DNA of 64,000 bases from JAHEGP01 sp963792875 (GCA_963792875.1 CAWBXV010000010.1:186001-250000), one strand, 5' to 3'. Numbered from the stretch's first letter, positions 36,304-46,444 are shown. The notes: a model not told the origin generated them from the sequence alone. Made by a program: numbers and translations.

Positions 36304-36729
36304 TGGTGGAGGGTTCAGCGCCGGCGACCGTCGGCCTGCGCGAACAGCGCAAGCGCGAGGTGCGCGGCCGCATCAGCGACGCCGCCGTCGCCCTCTTTGC
36401 CGAGCGCGGCTGCAAGCCCGTCACCGTCGAGGAGATTCTGCGAGCGGGCCGAAGTCGCCCGCAACACCGAAGAGAGCGGCAGGAAGCTGTCCGGCCTCAA
36501 CGCCTGCTTCCTGCGCGTCTTCCGCGAAGGTCAGGAGCGGGGGGACGTGGGGCGGGCGTTCAGCGCGGGCTTTCTGGCCGATATGATCGTGGGTGCCCTC
36601 AACGGCATCACCCTGAACTGGGTCCACGACCGCCACTACCCCATCGCCCGGCTGCAGGACCTCTCGCGCATGATCACGCGCTACGTCATCGCCCGTCGCG
36701 GTCCGCTCGGCCGCCCCTCGCCGCCTTAG
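36304..36729 (+). pseudogene. TetR-family regulator, internally deleted and frameshifted
   Basis: Directly after the SDR stop (GTG at 36304), about 45 codons read as the start of a TetR helix-turn-helix (RKREVRGRISDAAVALFAER and PVTVEEIL). The frame then changes near 36440; AEVAR belongs to the same helix but is joined straight to the C-terminal ligand-domain part (LNACFLRVFREGQERGDVG and NGITLNWVHDRHYPI). The whole remnant is 142 codons against about 200 for the family, so about 60 residues including the recognition helix tail are lost. It cannot bind DNA as given. The gene probably once controlled the P450-ADC-SDR set. Confidence 0.8.
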
Positions 36730-36918
36730 CCCTGCAGTCTCAGCCTCCCGGCGCCCGCCCGGCTGCGGCGCGGCCGCGTCAGGGCACGGGGAGGCCGTAC
36801 CCTGGCCCGCATCTGCCACTATGCCGGCTTGCCTGCCAACCGCTACCGGTGCGATAGTGAGGCGCAGCAGCGTCGGACGGGGCGCCGGGATGCCGTGGTG
36901 ACGGGGATGGGGACAACG

Positions 36919-39900
36919 ATGAACAGCGCGCGCGGACAGAACCCAGGGTCATTGGCGGTGGCTGCGCTGCTGCTGTGGTGCTGGCAGGCGGTGGCGGCCG
37001 CCGCGCCGCTGGCCGTCAGCCGCATCACGCCGGTGGGCGACGACGTGCCCGCGGCCAATCAGATCGTCATCGAGTTCGATCGGCCCATGGTGCCGCTGGG
37101 GCGCATGGAGCGCAGGGCCGAAGAGGTCCCCGTCAGCGTGGCGCCGGCGCTGGCCTGCCAGTGGCGCTGGCTCGACCGCCAGTCCCTCGCCTGCAATCTG
37201 GACGCAGCGGCCACCCTGGCGCCGGCGACGCGCTATGCCGTGACCGTCCGGCCCGGCATCCAGGCCATGGACGGGGCGACGCTGGCCGAGGCGGTCACCG
37301 CGCACTTCATGACCGAGCGCCCCGGCGTGACCCAGGTGTGGTTCCGGACCTGGAAGCATCCCGGCTGGCCGGTGCTGCGGGCCGTGTTCAACCAGCCGGT
37401 GACCCGCGCATCGGTCGAGCGCCGGCTGTTCCTGCGGGCTGCTGGGGGCGGGGCGCGCCTTGCGCTGGCGGCGGCGCCGGACCCGGACGACCGCGACGCG
37501 CCGCTGGTGATAGCGCTGCCGGGTGACAAGCTGCGCGCGGTGATCGCACCGGGGGCGGCGCAGCACAGCGACGAGCAGCTGGTGACCACGGCCACCGGCG
37601 ACGAGGCGCGCCGCGTCTGGCTGCTGGAGCCCCGCGAGGCGCTGCCGCTGGATGCCGCCGTGCAGTTGCACCAGGCTGCCGGTCTGGCCTCCGCGCTCGG
37701 TCCTGAGCCGGGCCCCGCCAGGAGCGGCGTGCTCGCCTTCCACACCTTCGGGGAGTTTCGCTTGCTCGGGCTGCGCTGCCAAGGCCGCGGCGGCCAGCCC
37801 CTGCTGATCGCCCCGGGCCAGCCGGCGGGGCCGCGCTGCGACCCGCTGGCGGGCTCTGCGCTGGCCTTCAGCGCCCCGGTGCTGATCAGCGATCTGAAGC
37901 GGGCGCTGCGCCTCGAGCCCGATCTCGCCGCCGGCCGCGAGGACTACGATCCGTGGGCCGGCCAGCGCGATTACAGCCGCCTGAGCCAGCCTTACACGCC
38001 CGGCAGGAGCTACGATTACCGGCTGCCGGAGCGGCTGCAGGCCTGGCAGGACTACAGCCTGGCCCTGCAGCATGGCGCAGGCGGATTGCGCGACGAGTTC
38101 AATCGCGCCCTGCCGCAGGCCGTCGCGCTCGCTTTCCGCACGGATCACCGCCGGCCGGATTTCACGCTGCTGCACCATGACGCGGTGCTCGAGAGCGGCG
38201 TCGACAGCGAACCGCCGCTGTACGTCACCAACCTGTCGGGGGTGCGTCTCGACTACCGCGTGCTGGACGCCGCCGGGGCGCAGCAGGGGCTGTCACAGGC
38301 GCTGCAGCCGGCGCCGGTGCCCGACCTCTCCTTCGCCATCCCCCTGCCGGTGCGGTCCTTGCTGCGGGGGCAGTCGGGAGCGGTGTTCGGTGCCATCGGC
38401 ACGACCCCCGCGGTGGCCGACAAGAGCCCTCAGGCGCGGCGCTTCTTTGCGCAGGTGACGCCGTTTCAGGTGCACGCCAAGGTGGGGCATTTCAACACGC
38501 TGGTGTGGGTGACGGACCTGGCCACCGGGGCCGCCGTGGCCGGCGCGCGCGTGTCGATCTATCGGGATGCGCTGTCGCGCTTGAGCACCCCGCCGGCGGG
38601 CACGCTGGCGGTCACCACCGACGCGCAGGGCACGGCGCTGCTGCCGGGCACGCAAGTGCTCGACCCCGCGCTCAAGCTGCTGGGCTGGGGCTGCTGGGCT
38701 GACGACTGCGAGCGCCTGTTCGTCCGCGTGGATGGCGCCGGCGGCATGGCCCTGCTGCCCCTCAATCCCAGCTATCGCGTCGATGTCGCCAGGGCCTCGG
38801 ACTACACCCTGTTTCTCAGCCAGCGCAGGCAGTACGGGCACCTGCGCAGCTGGGGGATGACCGCGCAGGGCGTCTACCGGGCCGGCGACGCCATCCAGTA
38901 CAAGCTGTATGTGCGCGGTCAGGACAACGACCGGCTGGTGCCGGCTCCGCCGCAGCACTACCAGCTGCAGGTGATCGACCCCGCCGGCAAAGTCGTCCAC
39001 GAGCGCCAGCGCCTTACCCTGGATGGCTTCGGGGCGCTGCACGGCGAATACCGGGTGCCGGACAACGGCATCATGGGCTGGTACCGGTTTCAGCTCAAGG
39101 CCGATTTTACCGACCACCAGTGGCAGCCCATGCGGGTGCTGGTGAGCGACTTCACGCCCGCCGCCTTCGGCGTCGAGAACGCGCTGAACGGCGATCTGTT
39201 CCGCTTCGGCGACACTCTCAAGACCACCACCACCGCGACCCTGCACGCCGGCGGCGCCTATACCCAGGCCGAGGCCAGGGTGACGGTGCGGCTGCGCGCC
39301 AGGGCGTTCCGCTCGAAGCACCCGCTGGCCCGCGGCTTCGCCTTCGACACGGCGGGGGCCGGCAAGCAGGTGGACGTCCACCAGAGCATGGGAGAGCTGA
39401 GCGCCCAGGGCAGCTACGAGGATGCCGTCACGCTGCAGGAGAGCGACGTGGTCTACGGTCGCCTGTCCGTGGAGAGCGCGGTGCGTGACGATCGCGGCCA
39501 ATTCATCGCCGCCAGCGCGTCCGCCGACTACGTGGCCATCGACCGCCTGGCGGGGCTGCGCAAGGAGCGCTGGGTCTTCCAGCAGGGCGAGCCGGCGGCG
39601 GTTGACTACCTCGCGGTGGACGAGCGGGGCGAGCCGGTCGACGATACCGTCGTCAGCGTCGCGGTGGAGCGCCTGGACACGCGGGCCGCGCGCGTCAAGG
39701 GTGCCGGCAGCGCCTATATCACCCGCTTCACGGAGCAGTGGGCGCCGGTGGCCCAGTGCTCGGGCCGGCCGCCCGGCAGCGCCATGCGCTGCGCCTTTAC
39801 GCCGGAGGCTCCGGGCCGCTACCGCATCGTGGCCAGCGTCGAGGACACCCAGGGGCGCCGCCAGAGCAGCACGCTGTGGGCCTGGGTCGCCGGTCAGGGC

Positions 39901-42780
39901 GAGCTGGTATGGCAGGAGGAGCCCGGTTATGCGCTGACCCTGGTGCCGGAGCAGGACAGCTACCAGATCGGCGACACCGCGCGCTTTCTGATCAAGAATC
40001 CCTTCCCGGGGGCGACCGCGCTGGTCACGCTGGAGCGCTACGGCGTGCTGAGGCAATGGCAGGCGCAACTGGAGGGCAACACCCCCGTCCTGGCGTTTCC
40101 GGTCGACGGTACGCTCGCCCCGGGCGCCTATCTGTCGGTGGTGGTCTTTTCGCCGCGGGTGACGCCGCCGCCGGTGCGCGACGGCGCCGACAGCGCGCTG
40201 GACCTCGGCAAGCCGGCGTTCCGCATCGGTTACGCCAAGCTCGACGTCAGTGACCCGTACCAGCAGCTGCGGGTCTCGGCCCGCAGCGACCGGCCCAGCT
40301 ACAAGCCCCGCCAGCGGGTCGCGGTGGAACTGGCCGCCGAACCCGCGGCCGCGGGGCCGAGCGGGGAGGCGATCGAGTACGCGGTGGTGGTGCTGGACGA
40401 AGCCGTGTTCGACCTGATCGCCGGGGGGCGGGACTACTTCGATCCGTACCGCGGCTTCTATGCGCTCGATGGCCTGGACGTCGACAACTACAGCCTGCTC
40501 ACGCGTCTGGTCGGCCGCCAGCGCTTCGAGAAGAAGGGCGCCAGCAGCGGCGGCGACGGTGGCAGCGGCGGTCTGTCGCTGCGCAACCTGTTCAAGTTCG
40601 TGACCTACTGGAATCCCTCCCTGCCAGCCGACGCCGACGGCAGGGCCCGCTTCGAGTTCACCCTGCCGGACAACCTCACCGGCTGGCGGGTGCTGGCGCT
40701 GGCGGCGACGCCCTCCGACCGGTTCGGGTTGGGCCAGGCGAGCTTCAAGACCCACCAGCCCACCGAGCTGCGACCGGTGATGCCCAACCAGGTGAGCGAG
40801 GGCGACCGCTTTCAGGCCGGCTTCGCGGTGATGAACCGCACGGACCAGGCGCGCACGCTGCAGGTGACCGTGCAGGCGCAGGGCGATCGCGAGCCGGTTG
40901 CGGTGCTCCAGTCCGAGCTGGCGCTGGCACCGTTCGAGCGCCGCACCGTCTACCTGCCGCTCACCGCGGCGTGGCTCAAGCCGGACCGCGACCGCCAGCG
41001 GGGGGAAATTCAGTTGCAGGCGCGCGCCTGGGATGAGCGCGACGGCGACGCCCTGGAGCACCGGCTGCCGGTGCTCAAGCAGCGCTCGCTGGAGGTCGCC
41101 GCCGACTACGGTTCGACCACCGCGGCCGCCGTGACCACGCCGCTGGTCCTGCCGCGGGCGATCCACACCGATGTCGGCGAGATCGCCGTGCAGCTGTCGC
41201 CCAGTATCCTGGGCAACGCCGAGGGCGCCTTCCGCTATCTGCGCGACTACGATTACAGCTGCTGGGAGCAGGTGCTCAGCCGCGGCGTGATGGCATCCCA
41301 CTTCGAGGCGCTGAGGCCCTGGCTGGATCCCGGCCTGCAGTGGCCGGGCAGCCGCGAGCTGCCCGCCGCCATGCTGCAGCGCGCCGCCGGCTATCAGGCG
41401 CCCAATGGCGGCATGAGCTATTTCGTGGCGCGGGACGAGTACGTCAGCCCCTATCTGTCCGCCTATACGGCGCTGGCGTTCAGCTGGCTGCGGCGGGCCG
41501 GCTACGAGATTCCGGCCACAGTCGAGCGCGACCTGCAGGGCTACCTGCAGCGCCTGCTGCGGCGGGACGAGGTGCCCGGCTTTTATACGCGCGGCATGGC
41601 CTCGACGGTGCGCGCCGTGGCGCTCAACGCCCTGGCTGGGCAGGGCGCGGTGGGCTTGGAGGACCTGCGCCGCCACGCTCTCCACCTGCCGGAGCTGGAC
41701 CTCTTCGGGGCGGCCAATCTGCTCGACGCCGCGCGCCAGATCGAGGGTGGCGAGGCCATCGCCGCCGCCGCCAGGGAGCGCGTGCTGAGCCATCGCAGCG
41801 CCAGCGCCGGCAAGATCACCTTCAACGAGCAGATCGACGACAGCTACCGCCGCATCCTGGCGACGCCGCTGCGCGCCAACTGTGCGATCCTCTCCGCCCT
41901 GGCCCGTGATGGCGGCACCCCGGACGACGACCTGGCGGCGATGACCCGCGCCATCGTTCAGACGCGCGGCAACCGGGATCACTGGGAAAACACCCAGGAA
42001 AACCTGTTCTGCATGAACGCGCTGATCGACTACGCCGACCGCGCCGAAGCGGTCAGGCCTGCGCTGCGCGCCAGCGCCTGGCTCGACGGCGAGCTGCTGG
42101 GGCGGGCCGGGTTCGATGACTATCGCGCCGAGCCGAAGACGCTCACCCGGCCGCTGGCGCCCGCCGACCCCGGCCGTGCGGCCGAGCTCACCATCCGCCG
42201 CGAAGGCGCGGGGCGGCTCTACTACGCCACGCGCCTGGCCTATGCACCGCTGGGCGATGCCCGGGCAGCGGTCAATGCGGGTATCGACATCCGCCGGGAA
42301 TACGCCGTGCTGCGCGATGGCAACTGGGTGCTGCTGGATGGCGCGGGGGCGGTGCGGCAGGGTGAGCTGGTGCGGGTGGACCTGTTTGTCGACCTGCCGA
42401 CCGCGCGCAATTTCGTGGTGGTCGACGATCCGGTGGCCGGCGGTCTGGAGCCGGTCAACCGCGACCTGGCCACTGCCTCCGGGGTGGACGCGGCGGCCGG
42501 CGACTACGTCGCCAGCGGCGGCTCCTGGTGGTTCAATTTCAGCGACTGGGTGTCCTACGGCGCCTCGCGCTGGAGCTTCTATCACCGCGAGCTGCGGCAC
42601 GACGCCGTGCGCTTCTACGCCGACTACCTGCCGCCGGGCCGCTATCATCTGTCCTATACGGCGCAGGCCATCGCCGCCGGGGAGTACGCGGTGCGCCCGG
42701 CGCGGGCCGCCGAGATGTACGACAGCGATATTTACGGCAGCACCGCGCCCTTGCGGTTGCGGGTCGCGGGGGCGCCGTGA
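36919..42780 (+). CDS. Bacterial alpha-2-macroglobulin
   Basis: A 1,953-residue exported protein of the YfhM/ECAM type, a broad protease trap of the periplasm. A signal peptide (SLAVAALLLWCWQAVAAAA) starts it. The middle holds several beta-sandwich macroglobulin domains. The thioester motif CWEQ is at about residue 1448 (YDYSCWEQV), so the covalent trapping chemistry is intact; many bacterial homologues lack it. No clear lipobox is seen, so membrane anchoring may differ from E. coli. The ATG at 36919 is chosen for its leader. The stop overlaps the GTG start of the penicillin-binding protein gene, the classic partner. Confidence 0.93.
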   Translation: MNSARGQNPGSLAVAALLLWCWQAVAAAAPLAVSRITPVGDDVPAANQIVIEFDRPMVPLGRMERRAEEVPVSVAPALACQWRWLDRQSLACNLDAAATLAPATRYAVTVRPGIQAMDGATLAEAVTAHFMTERPGVTQVWFRTWKHPGWPVLRAVFNQPVTRASVERRLFLRAAGGGARLALAAAPDPDDRDAPLVIALPGDKLRAVIAPGAAQHSDEQLVTTATGDEARRVWLLEPREALPLDAAVQLHQAAGLASALGPEPGPARSGVLAFHTFGEFRLLGLRCQGRGGQPLLIAPGQPAGPRCDPLAGSALAFSAPVLISDLKRALRLEPDLAAGREDYDPWAGQRDYSRLSQPYTPGRSYDYRLPERLQAWQDYSLALQHGAGGLRDEFNRALPQAVALAFRTDHRRPDFTLLHHDAVLESGVDSEPPLYVTNLSGVRLDYRVLDAAGAQQGLSQALQPAPVPDLSFAIPLPVRSLLRGQSGAVFGAIGTTPAVADKSPQARRFFAQVTPFQVHAKVGHFNTLVWVTDLATGAAVAGARVSIYRDALSRLSTPPAGTLAVTTDAQGTALLPGTQVLDPALKLLGWGCWADDCERLFVRVDGAGGMALLPLNPSYRVDVARASDYTLFLSQRRQYGHLRSWGMTAQGVYRAGDAIQYKLYVRGQDNDRLVPAPPQHYQLQVIDPAGKVVHERQRLTLDGFGALHGEYRVPDNGIMGWYRFQLKADFTDHQWQPMRVLVSDFTPAAFGVENALNGDLFRFGDTLKTTTTATLHAGGAYTQAEARVTVRLRARAFRSKHPLARGFAFDTAGAGKQVDVHQSMGELSAQGSYEDAVTLQESDVVYGRLSVESAVRDDRGQFIAASASADYVAIDRLAGLRKERWVFQQGEPAAVDYLAVDERGEPVDDTVVSVAVERLDTRAARVKGAGSAYITRFTEQWAPVAQCSGRPPGSAMRCAFTPEAPGRYRIVASVEDTQGRRQSSTLWAWVAGQGELVWQEEPGYALTLVPEQDSYQIGDTARFLIKNPFPGATALVTLERYGVLRQWQAQLEGNTPVLAFPVDGTLAPGAYLSVVVFSPRVTPPPVRDGADSALDLGKPAFRIGYAKLDVSDPYQQLRVSARSDRPSYKPRQRVAVELAAEPAAAGPSGEAIEYAVVVLDEAVFDLIAGGRDYFDPYRGFYALDGLDVDNYSLLTRLVGRQRFEKKGASSGGDGGSGGLSLRNLFKFVTYWNPSLPADADGRARFEFTLPDNLTGWRVLALAATPSDRFGLGQASFKTHQPTELRPVMPNQVSEGDRFQAGFAVMNRTDQARTLQVTVQAQGDREPVAVLQSELALAPFERRTVYLPLTAAWLKPDRDRQRGEIQLQARAWDERDGDALEHRLPVLKQRSLEVAADYGSTTAAAVTTPLVLPRAIHTDVGEIAVQLSPSILGNAEGAFRYLRDYDYSCWEQVLSRGVMASHFEALRPWLDPGLQWPGSRELPAAMLQRAAGYQAPNGGMSYFVARDEYVSPYLSAYTALAFSWLRRAGYEIPATVERDLQGYLQRLLRRDEVPGFYTRGMASTVRAVALNALAGQGAVGLEDLRRHALHLPELDLFGAANLLDAARQIEGGEAIAAAARERVLSHRSASAGKITFNEQIDDSYRRILATPLRANCAILSALARDGGTPDDDLAAMTRAIVQTRGNRDHWENTQENLFCMNALIDYADRAEAVRPALRASAWLDGELLGRAGFDDYRAEPKTLTRPLAPADPGRAAELTIRREGAGRLYYATRLAYAPLGDARAAVNAGIDIRREYAVLRDGNWVLLDGAGAVRQGELVRVDLFVDLPTARNFVVVDDPVAGGLEPVNRDLATASGVDAAAGDYVASGGSWWFNFSDWVSYGASRWSFYHRELRHDAVRFYADYLPPGRYHLSYTAQAIAAGEYAVRPARAAEMYDSDIYGSTAPLRLRVAGAP

Positions 42781-45008
42781 CCGCACGGCGGCGCGGCGTC
42801 CGCGGCGCCGCGCTGGCACTGCTGCTGCTGGCGACGGGGGGGCTGGTGCTGTCAGCCGCCACCTGGCGCGGCCTGGGGCCGGCGCCGGCGGGGCTGGATG
42901 CCATCGCCGCGGCGGCGCGGCGGCTGCAGGTGCTGGACCGTCGGGACCAGCCGCTCAATACCACCTACGCCAACGAGTGGAACCTGTTCGAGACCGCTGC
43001 GCTGCACGACATGCCGCCGCTGCTGGTGCAGGCCTTTGTCATGGCGGAGGACCAGCGCTTTTTTCGGCATGGCGGCCAGGACTGGGGGGCGCGTTGCCAC
43101 GCCCTGCTGCAGAGCGCGGCGGCGGGCCGGGCGGTGCGTGGAGCGAGCACCATCAGCGAGCAGGTGGTGCGCATGCTCAAACCGCGTGCGCGCACCCTGT
43201 GGTCGCGCTGGCTGGAGGGCTGGGATGCCGGGCGCCTGGAGCGGCGCTACGGCAAGCGCGCGGTGCTCGAATTCTATCTTAACCAGATCCCCTTCGCCGC
43301 CAACCGCCGTGGCGTCGTGCAGGCGGCGCGTTACTACTTCGACCGCGATCTGACCACCCTCAACGAGGGGGAGATGCTGGCCCTGGCGACGCTGGTGAGG
43401 GCGCCGTCGCGGCTCGATCTGTACGGGCCCAGCCCGCGCGATCGCCAGCGCGCCGTCGCGCGGCTGGCGGAGCGCATGGCCCGGCGGGGTCGGCTCGGCG
43501 GCGCGCAGCGCGACGCCATCGAGGCCGGGGAGCTGGCGCTGCGGCGGCCGCGCCTGGCGGTCGACGCCGCCCACTTTCTGCGCTTCGTTACCGAGGAGAG
43601 TGGCGGCCAGGCCGCCGGCGGCCGGCTGCTGACCAGCCTGGACGGCGCCGCCCAGGCCGAGTTCCAGCGCCTGCTCGATCAGCGCCTGCAGGCTCTGGCG
43701 CGCTACCGCGTGCACAACGCCGCGCTGCTGGTGGCCGATCACCGTTCCGGCGAGATTCTGGCGTGGGTGGTGGGCGGTGCTGGCGATGACAACGTGCCGG
43801 GCCACTACCTCGATGCGGTGCGGGTGCCGCGCCAGCCTGGCTCCGCCCTCAAGCCCTTCCTGTACGCGCTGGCGCTGGAGCGGGGCTGGACCGCGGCGAC
43901 GCTGATCGATGACGCGCCGCTGGCGGCCGCCGTCGGCCATGGCCTGCACGCCTTCAAGAATTATTCCCACCGCTTCAACGGCCCCGTCACGCTGCGCCAG
44001 GCGCTGGGCAATTCGCTCAATATTCCCGCCTTGAAAACCCTGCAGTTTGTCGGCATCGAGCGCTATCAGGACGCGCTGCTGCGCCTGCGGCTGAATACGC
44101 TGTCCGCCGCGGCTGCCCACTACGGCGAGGGTCTGGCGCTGGGCAACGGCGAAGTCACGCTGCTGGCGCTGGTGCAGGCCTACGGGGCGCTCGCCAACCG
44201 CGGCCAGTGGCGCGCCCTGACTCCCTACCGGGAGGACCTGAGGGCGCGGCCGGTGGAGCGCTTCGTGTCGCCCGAGGTCGCCTCCCTGCTGGGGCATATT
44301 CTCTCGGATCCCCAGGCCCGCCGCCTGGAGTTCGGTGCGGCCAGCGTGCTCAATTTTCCGGTGCAGGCCGCGGTCAAGACCGGGACCTCCAGCGACCATC
44401 GCGACAGCTGGGCCATCGCCTACGACGCGCGTTACGTCGCCGGCGTGTGGATGGGCAATCTGGACCAGACCCCCATGCTCGGCGTCACCGGCTCCACCGG
44501 CCCGGCGCTGGTGCTGCGAGCGACCCTGGCATGGCTCAACCGCTACCAGCGCGCCACGGGGCTGTGGATGAGTCCGCGGCTGCAGGCCGCGGCCGTCTGC
44601 GTCGATGGTGGTGCGGCGGTCGGCGCCCGCCGCGGCTGCCCGCAGCGGCTGGAATATTTCCTGCCCGGCACCGGACCGGGCCCGCTGGCGGCGGCTCCCG
44701 GAGCGGCGGCTCCCGGAGCAGCGGCTCCCGGAGCGGCGGCGATTCGCCTGAGCCAGCCCACGCCCGGGCTGCGCCTGGCCATGGATCCCCGGCTGCCCGC
44801 GACGCGGCAGGCCTTCGAGTTCGTCCTGAGCGGTGTGGGGGAGGGCGACGCGGTGACCTGGCGGCTGGATGGCGGCGACGCGGTGCGCCGGCGGGGGGCG
44901 CGCTACCTGTGGCCGCTGGCGCCAGGCGACCACGAGGTCAGCGCACAGGTGTGGCGCGGCGGCGAGTCGATCGCCAGCATCGAGCCCGTGCGCTTTCACG
45001 TGCATTGA
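42777..45008 (+). CDS. pbpC: Penicillin-binding protein 1C
   Basis: A 743-residue bifunctional peptidoglycan synthase. After one membrane anchor (ALALLLLATGGLVLSA), the GT51 glycosyltransferase domain has the EDQRFFRHGG motif (catalytic Glu91), GASTISEQ and KRAVLEFYLNQIPF. The transpeptidase domain has the active serine in PGSALKPF, SLN in NSLNIPAL and KTGTSSDHRDSW. A BiPBP_C-type beta domain follows. It starts at a GTG overlapping the macroglobulin stop by four bases, so both are translated together. The pair is thought to help repair cell wall damage and block proteases that leak in. Confidence 0.95.
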   Translation: MTARRRGVRGAALALLLLATGGLVLSAATWRGLGPAPAGLDAIAAAARRLQVLDRRDQPLNTTYANEWNLFETAALHDMPPLLVQAFVMAEDQRFFRHGGQDWGARCHALLQSAAAGRAVRGASTISEQVVRMLKPRARTLWSRWLEGWDAGRLERRYGKRAVLEFYLNQIPFAANRRGVVQAARYYFDRDLTTLNEGEMLALATLVRAPSRLDLYGPSPRDRQRAVARLAERMARRGRLGGAQRDAIEAGELALRRPRLAVDAAHFLRFVTEESGGQAAGGRLLTSLDGAAQAEFQRLLDQRLQALARYRVHNAALLVADHRSGEILAWVVGGAGDDNVPGHYLDAVRVPRQPGSALKPFLYALALERGWTAATLIDDAPLAAAVGHGLHAFKNYSHRFNGPVTLRQALGNSLNIPALKTLQFVGIERYQDALLRLRLNTLSAAAAHYGEGLALGNGEVTLLALVQAYGALANRGQWRALTPYREDLRARPVERFVSPEVASLLGHILSDPQARRLEFGAASVLNFPVQAAVKTGTSSDHRDSWAIAYDARYVAGVWMGNLDQTPMLGVTGSTGPALVLRATLAWLNRYQRATGLWMSPRLQAAAVCVDGGAAVGARRGCPQRLEYFLPGTGPGPLAAAPGAAAPGAAAPGAAAIRLSQPTPGLRLAMDPRLPATRQAFEFVLSGVGEGDAVTWRLDGGDAVRRRGARYLWPLAPGDHEVSAQVWRGGESIASIEPVRFHVH
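44691..44738 (+). repeat. 15-bp tandem repeat inside pbpC
   Basis: Three copies of a 15-base unit (GCGGCTCCCGGAGCG with one base changed) encode Ala-Ala-Pro-Gly-Ala repeated in the linker between the transpeptidase and the C-terminal domain. The repeat stays in frame, so copy number change would lengthen or shorten a flexible linker. Confidence 0.85.
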
Positions 45009-45009
45009 G

Positions 45010-46161
45010 CTAGCGTCGCGTGCGGCGCAGGTGGACCAGGCACTCGATGTGCGGGGTATGGGGAAACTGGTCGAGCGGCTGGACTTCGACCACGCGGTAG
45101 TGGTGGGCCATGAATGCCTGGAGGTCCCTGGTCAGCGTGGCCAGGTCGCAGGAGATATAGAACACATCGGCAATGCTGTTGTGCCTGCCGAACAGCCCGG
45201 CGGTGTTTTTCAGCCCCTCCCGGGGAGGGTCCAGCACCAGCATGCGCGCCTTGGGCGCGGCTCGGAAGACGTTGTCAAAGGCTGCCTCTGCGAACAGGTT
45301 CTGCAGCAGGCAGTCCACGCCGGGCAGCGCCCGCGCCCTGAGCGCGTCCAGCGCCGGGGCGGCGCCCTCGACGGCGACGACCCGCTGGAAGCCCGCGTCG
45401 GCGATGGTCTGCGTGAAGTTGCCGGACCCGCAGAACAGCTCGATGACCTCGTGGCCCTTGTCGAGCGGCGCCAGTTTCTGCCGCAGCCACTGGCGCATGT
45501 AGCGGTTCTGGGCGGCGTTGGCCTGTGCGAACGGCAGGCGCCGGTTGACGCTCACGTCGTCGGCGGTAGTGCTCTCGTCCATGTCGAGCGTGGTCCACTG
45601 CGATCTGCGGGCGGGCTTCCAGTCGCTGCAGGGGAGCCTGGCCTGCAGCTGCGCGAGGGTCAGATTGTTCTGCGCCGACAGCACCGCGCAGTGCCCGACC
45701 GGCACCAGCGCGTTGCTCTGCCTGGCCACCAGCCCCAGTCGGACGCCGTCGGTCTTGAACTGGGCGCGACTGCGGTAGCCCCATGGCGAGGGTGAGGGCT
45801 CGATGGCCAGGATCGGTTCCGCCACGCCGATCCGCTGCAGGCTGTTCTCGACGCGCGACTGTTTCTGGCGCAATTGCTCCGGGTAGTCGATGAACTGCCA
45901 GGGGCAGCCCCCGCAGGCGCTGGCGTCGAGGCCGTGGTAGCGGCAGGGTGGATTCACCCGGTGGGGCGACGCCTGGTGCAGCGCCACAAGATCGGCAAAG
46001 CCGGCCCGGCCCTTGAGCCCCATGACCTTGAACAGCCCCTCTTCGCCAGGCCACACGCCGGCGACAAAAAAGGTGCGGCCGCCGGGGTGGCCGACGATGC
46101 CGCGCCCGTCGCTGCACAAGTCCCTCACCGTGGCGGTAAATGTCGAATGAATAGCTGTCAT
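45010..46161 (-). CDS. Class I SAM-dependent RNA (uracil-5-)methyltransferase, RumA/TrmA family
   Basis: A 383-residue protein with an N-terminal TRAM-like segment (FTATVRDLCSDGRGIV), a cysteine cluster that would hold a 4Fe-4S centre (CRYHGLDASACGGCPW and later GHCAVLS), and a Rossmann methyltransferase domain (VIELFCGSGNFT, VLDPPREG, ISCDLATLTRDL with the catalytic Cys). The family makes m5U in 23S rRNA or tRNA; which target cannot be fixed here because the length is a little shorter than RlmD. It meets pbpC tail to tail with one base between the stops. Confidence 0.88.
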   Translation of the reverse strand: MTAIHSTFTATVRDLCSDGRGIVGHPGGRTFFVAGVWPGEEGLFKVMGLKGRAGFADLVALHQASPHRVNPPCRYHGLDASACGGCPWQFIDYPEQLRQKQSRVENSLQRIGVAEPILAIEPSPSPWGYRSRAQFKTDGVRLGLVARQSNALVPVGHCAVLSAQNNLTLAQLQARLPCSDWKPARRSQWTTLDMDESTTADDVSVNRRLPFAQANAAQNRYMRQWLRQKLAPLDKGHEVIELFCGSGNFTQTIADAGFQRVVAVEGAAPALDALRARALPGVDCLLQNLFAEAAFDNVFRAAPKARMLVLDPPREGLKNTAGLFGRHNSIADVFYISCDLATLTRDLQAFMAHHYRVVEVQPLDQFPHTPHIECLVHLRRTRR

Positions 46162-46273
46162 CGGGCCGATTCTACCATGGCTGTGGCGGCCGGCAGCGCT
46201 GGCGCCGCAGCGCCGCGGGAGAAAAAGCCGAGGATGTTCTATCTTGAAAGTACATCAGCAGGGAGAGAACAGT

Positions 46274-46444
46274 ATGCAGTTGGCGGACATCAAGCTGGAG
46301 GCGAACAATAAACTCGGCAATATCCATGTGCTCATGGCGCCCGGCCCGCTCAGCGGCGACCGGGAAGCGGGCGAGCTGTCCGGTGCGGATGACGGCGCCC
46401 CCCTGGAATCGACGCCGTTGCTGGCTGCGGCCAATGACGGCTGA
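46274..46444 (+). CDS. Small protein of unknown function
   Basis: A 56-codon frame with a good start: GGGAGAGAAC lies eight bases before ATG 46274. The peptide begins MQLADIKLEANNKLGNIHVL, a possible amphipathic helix plus strand, and ends acidic and Ala-rich. It has no membrane segment and no recognised family. It sits in the gap between the methyltransferase gene, which reads away, and the PEP-CTERM gene. Confidence 0.45.
   Translation: MQLADIKLEANNKLGNIHVLMAPGPLSGDREAGELSGADDGAPLESTPLLAAANDG

Noticed and set aside
38293..42819. A 1,508-codon open frame antisense to the alpha-2-macroglobulin gene
   Set aside because: It mirrors the codon pattern of a high-GC gene on the other strand, is His/Gln/Arg-rich, and has no domain or start signal.
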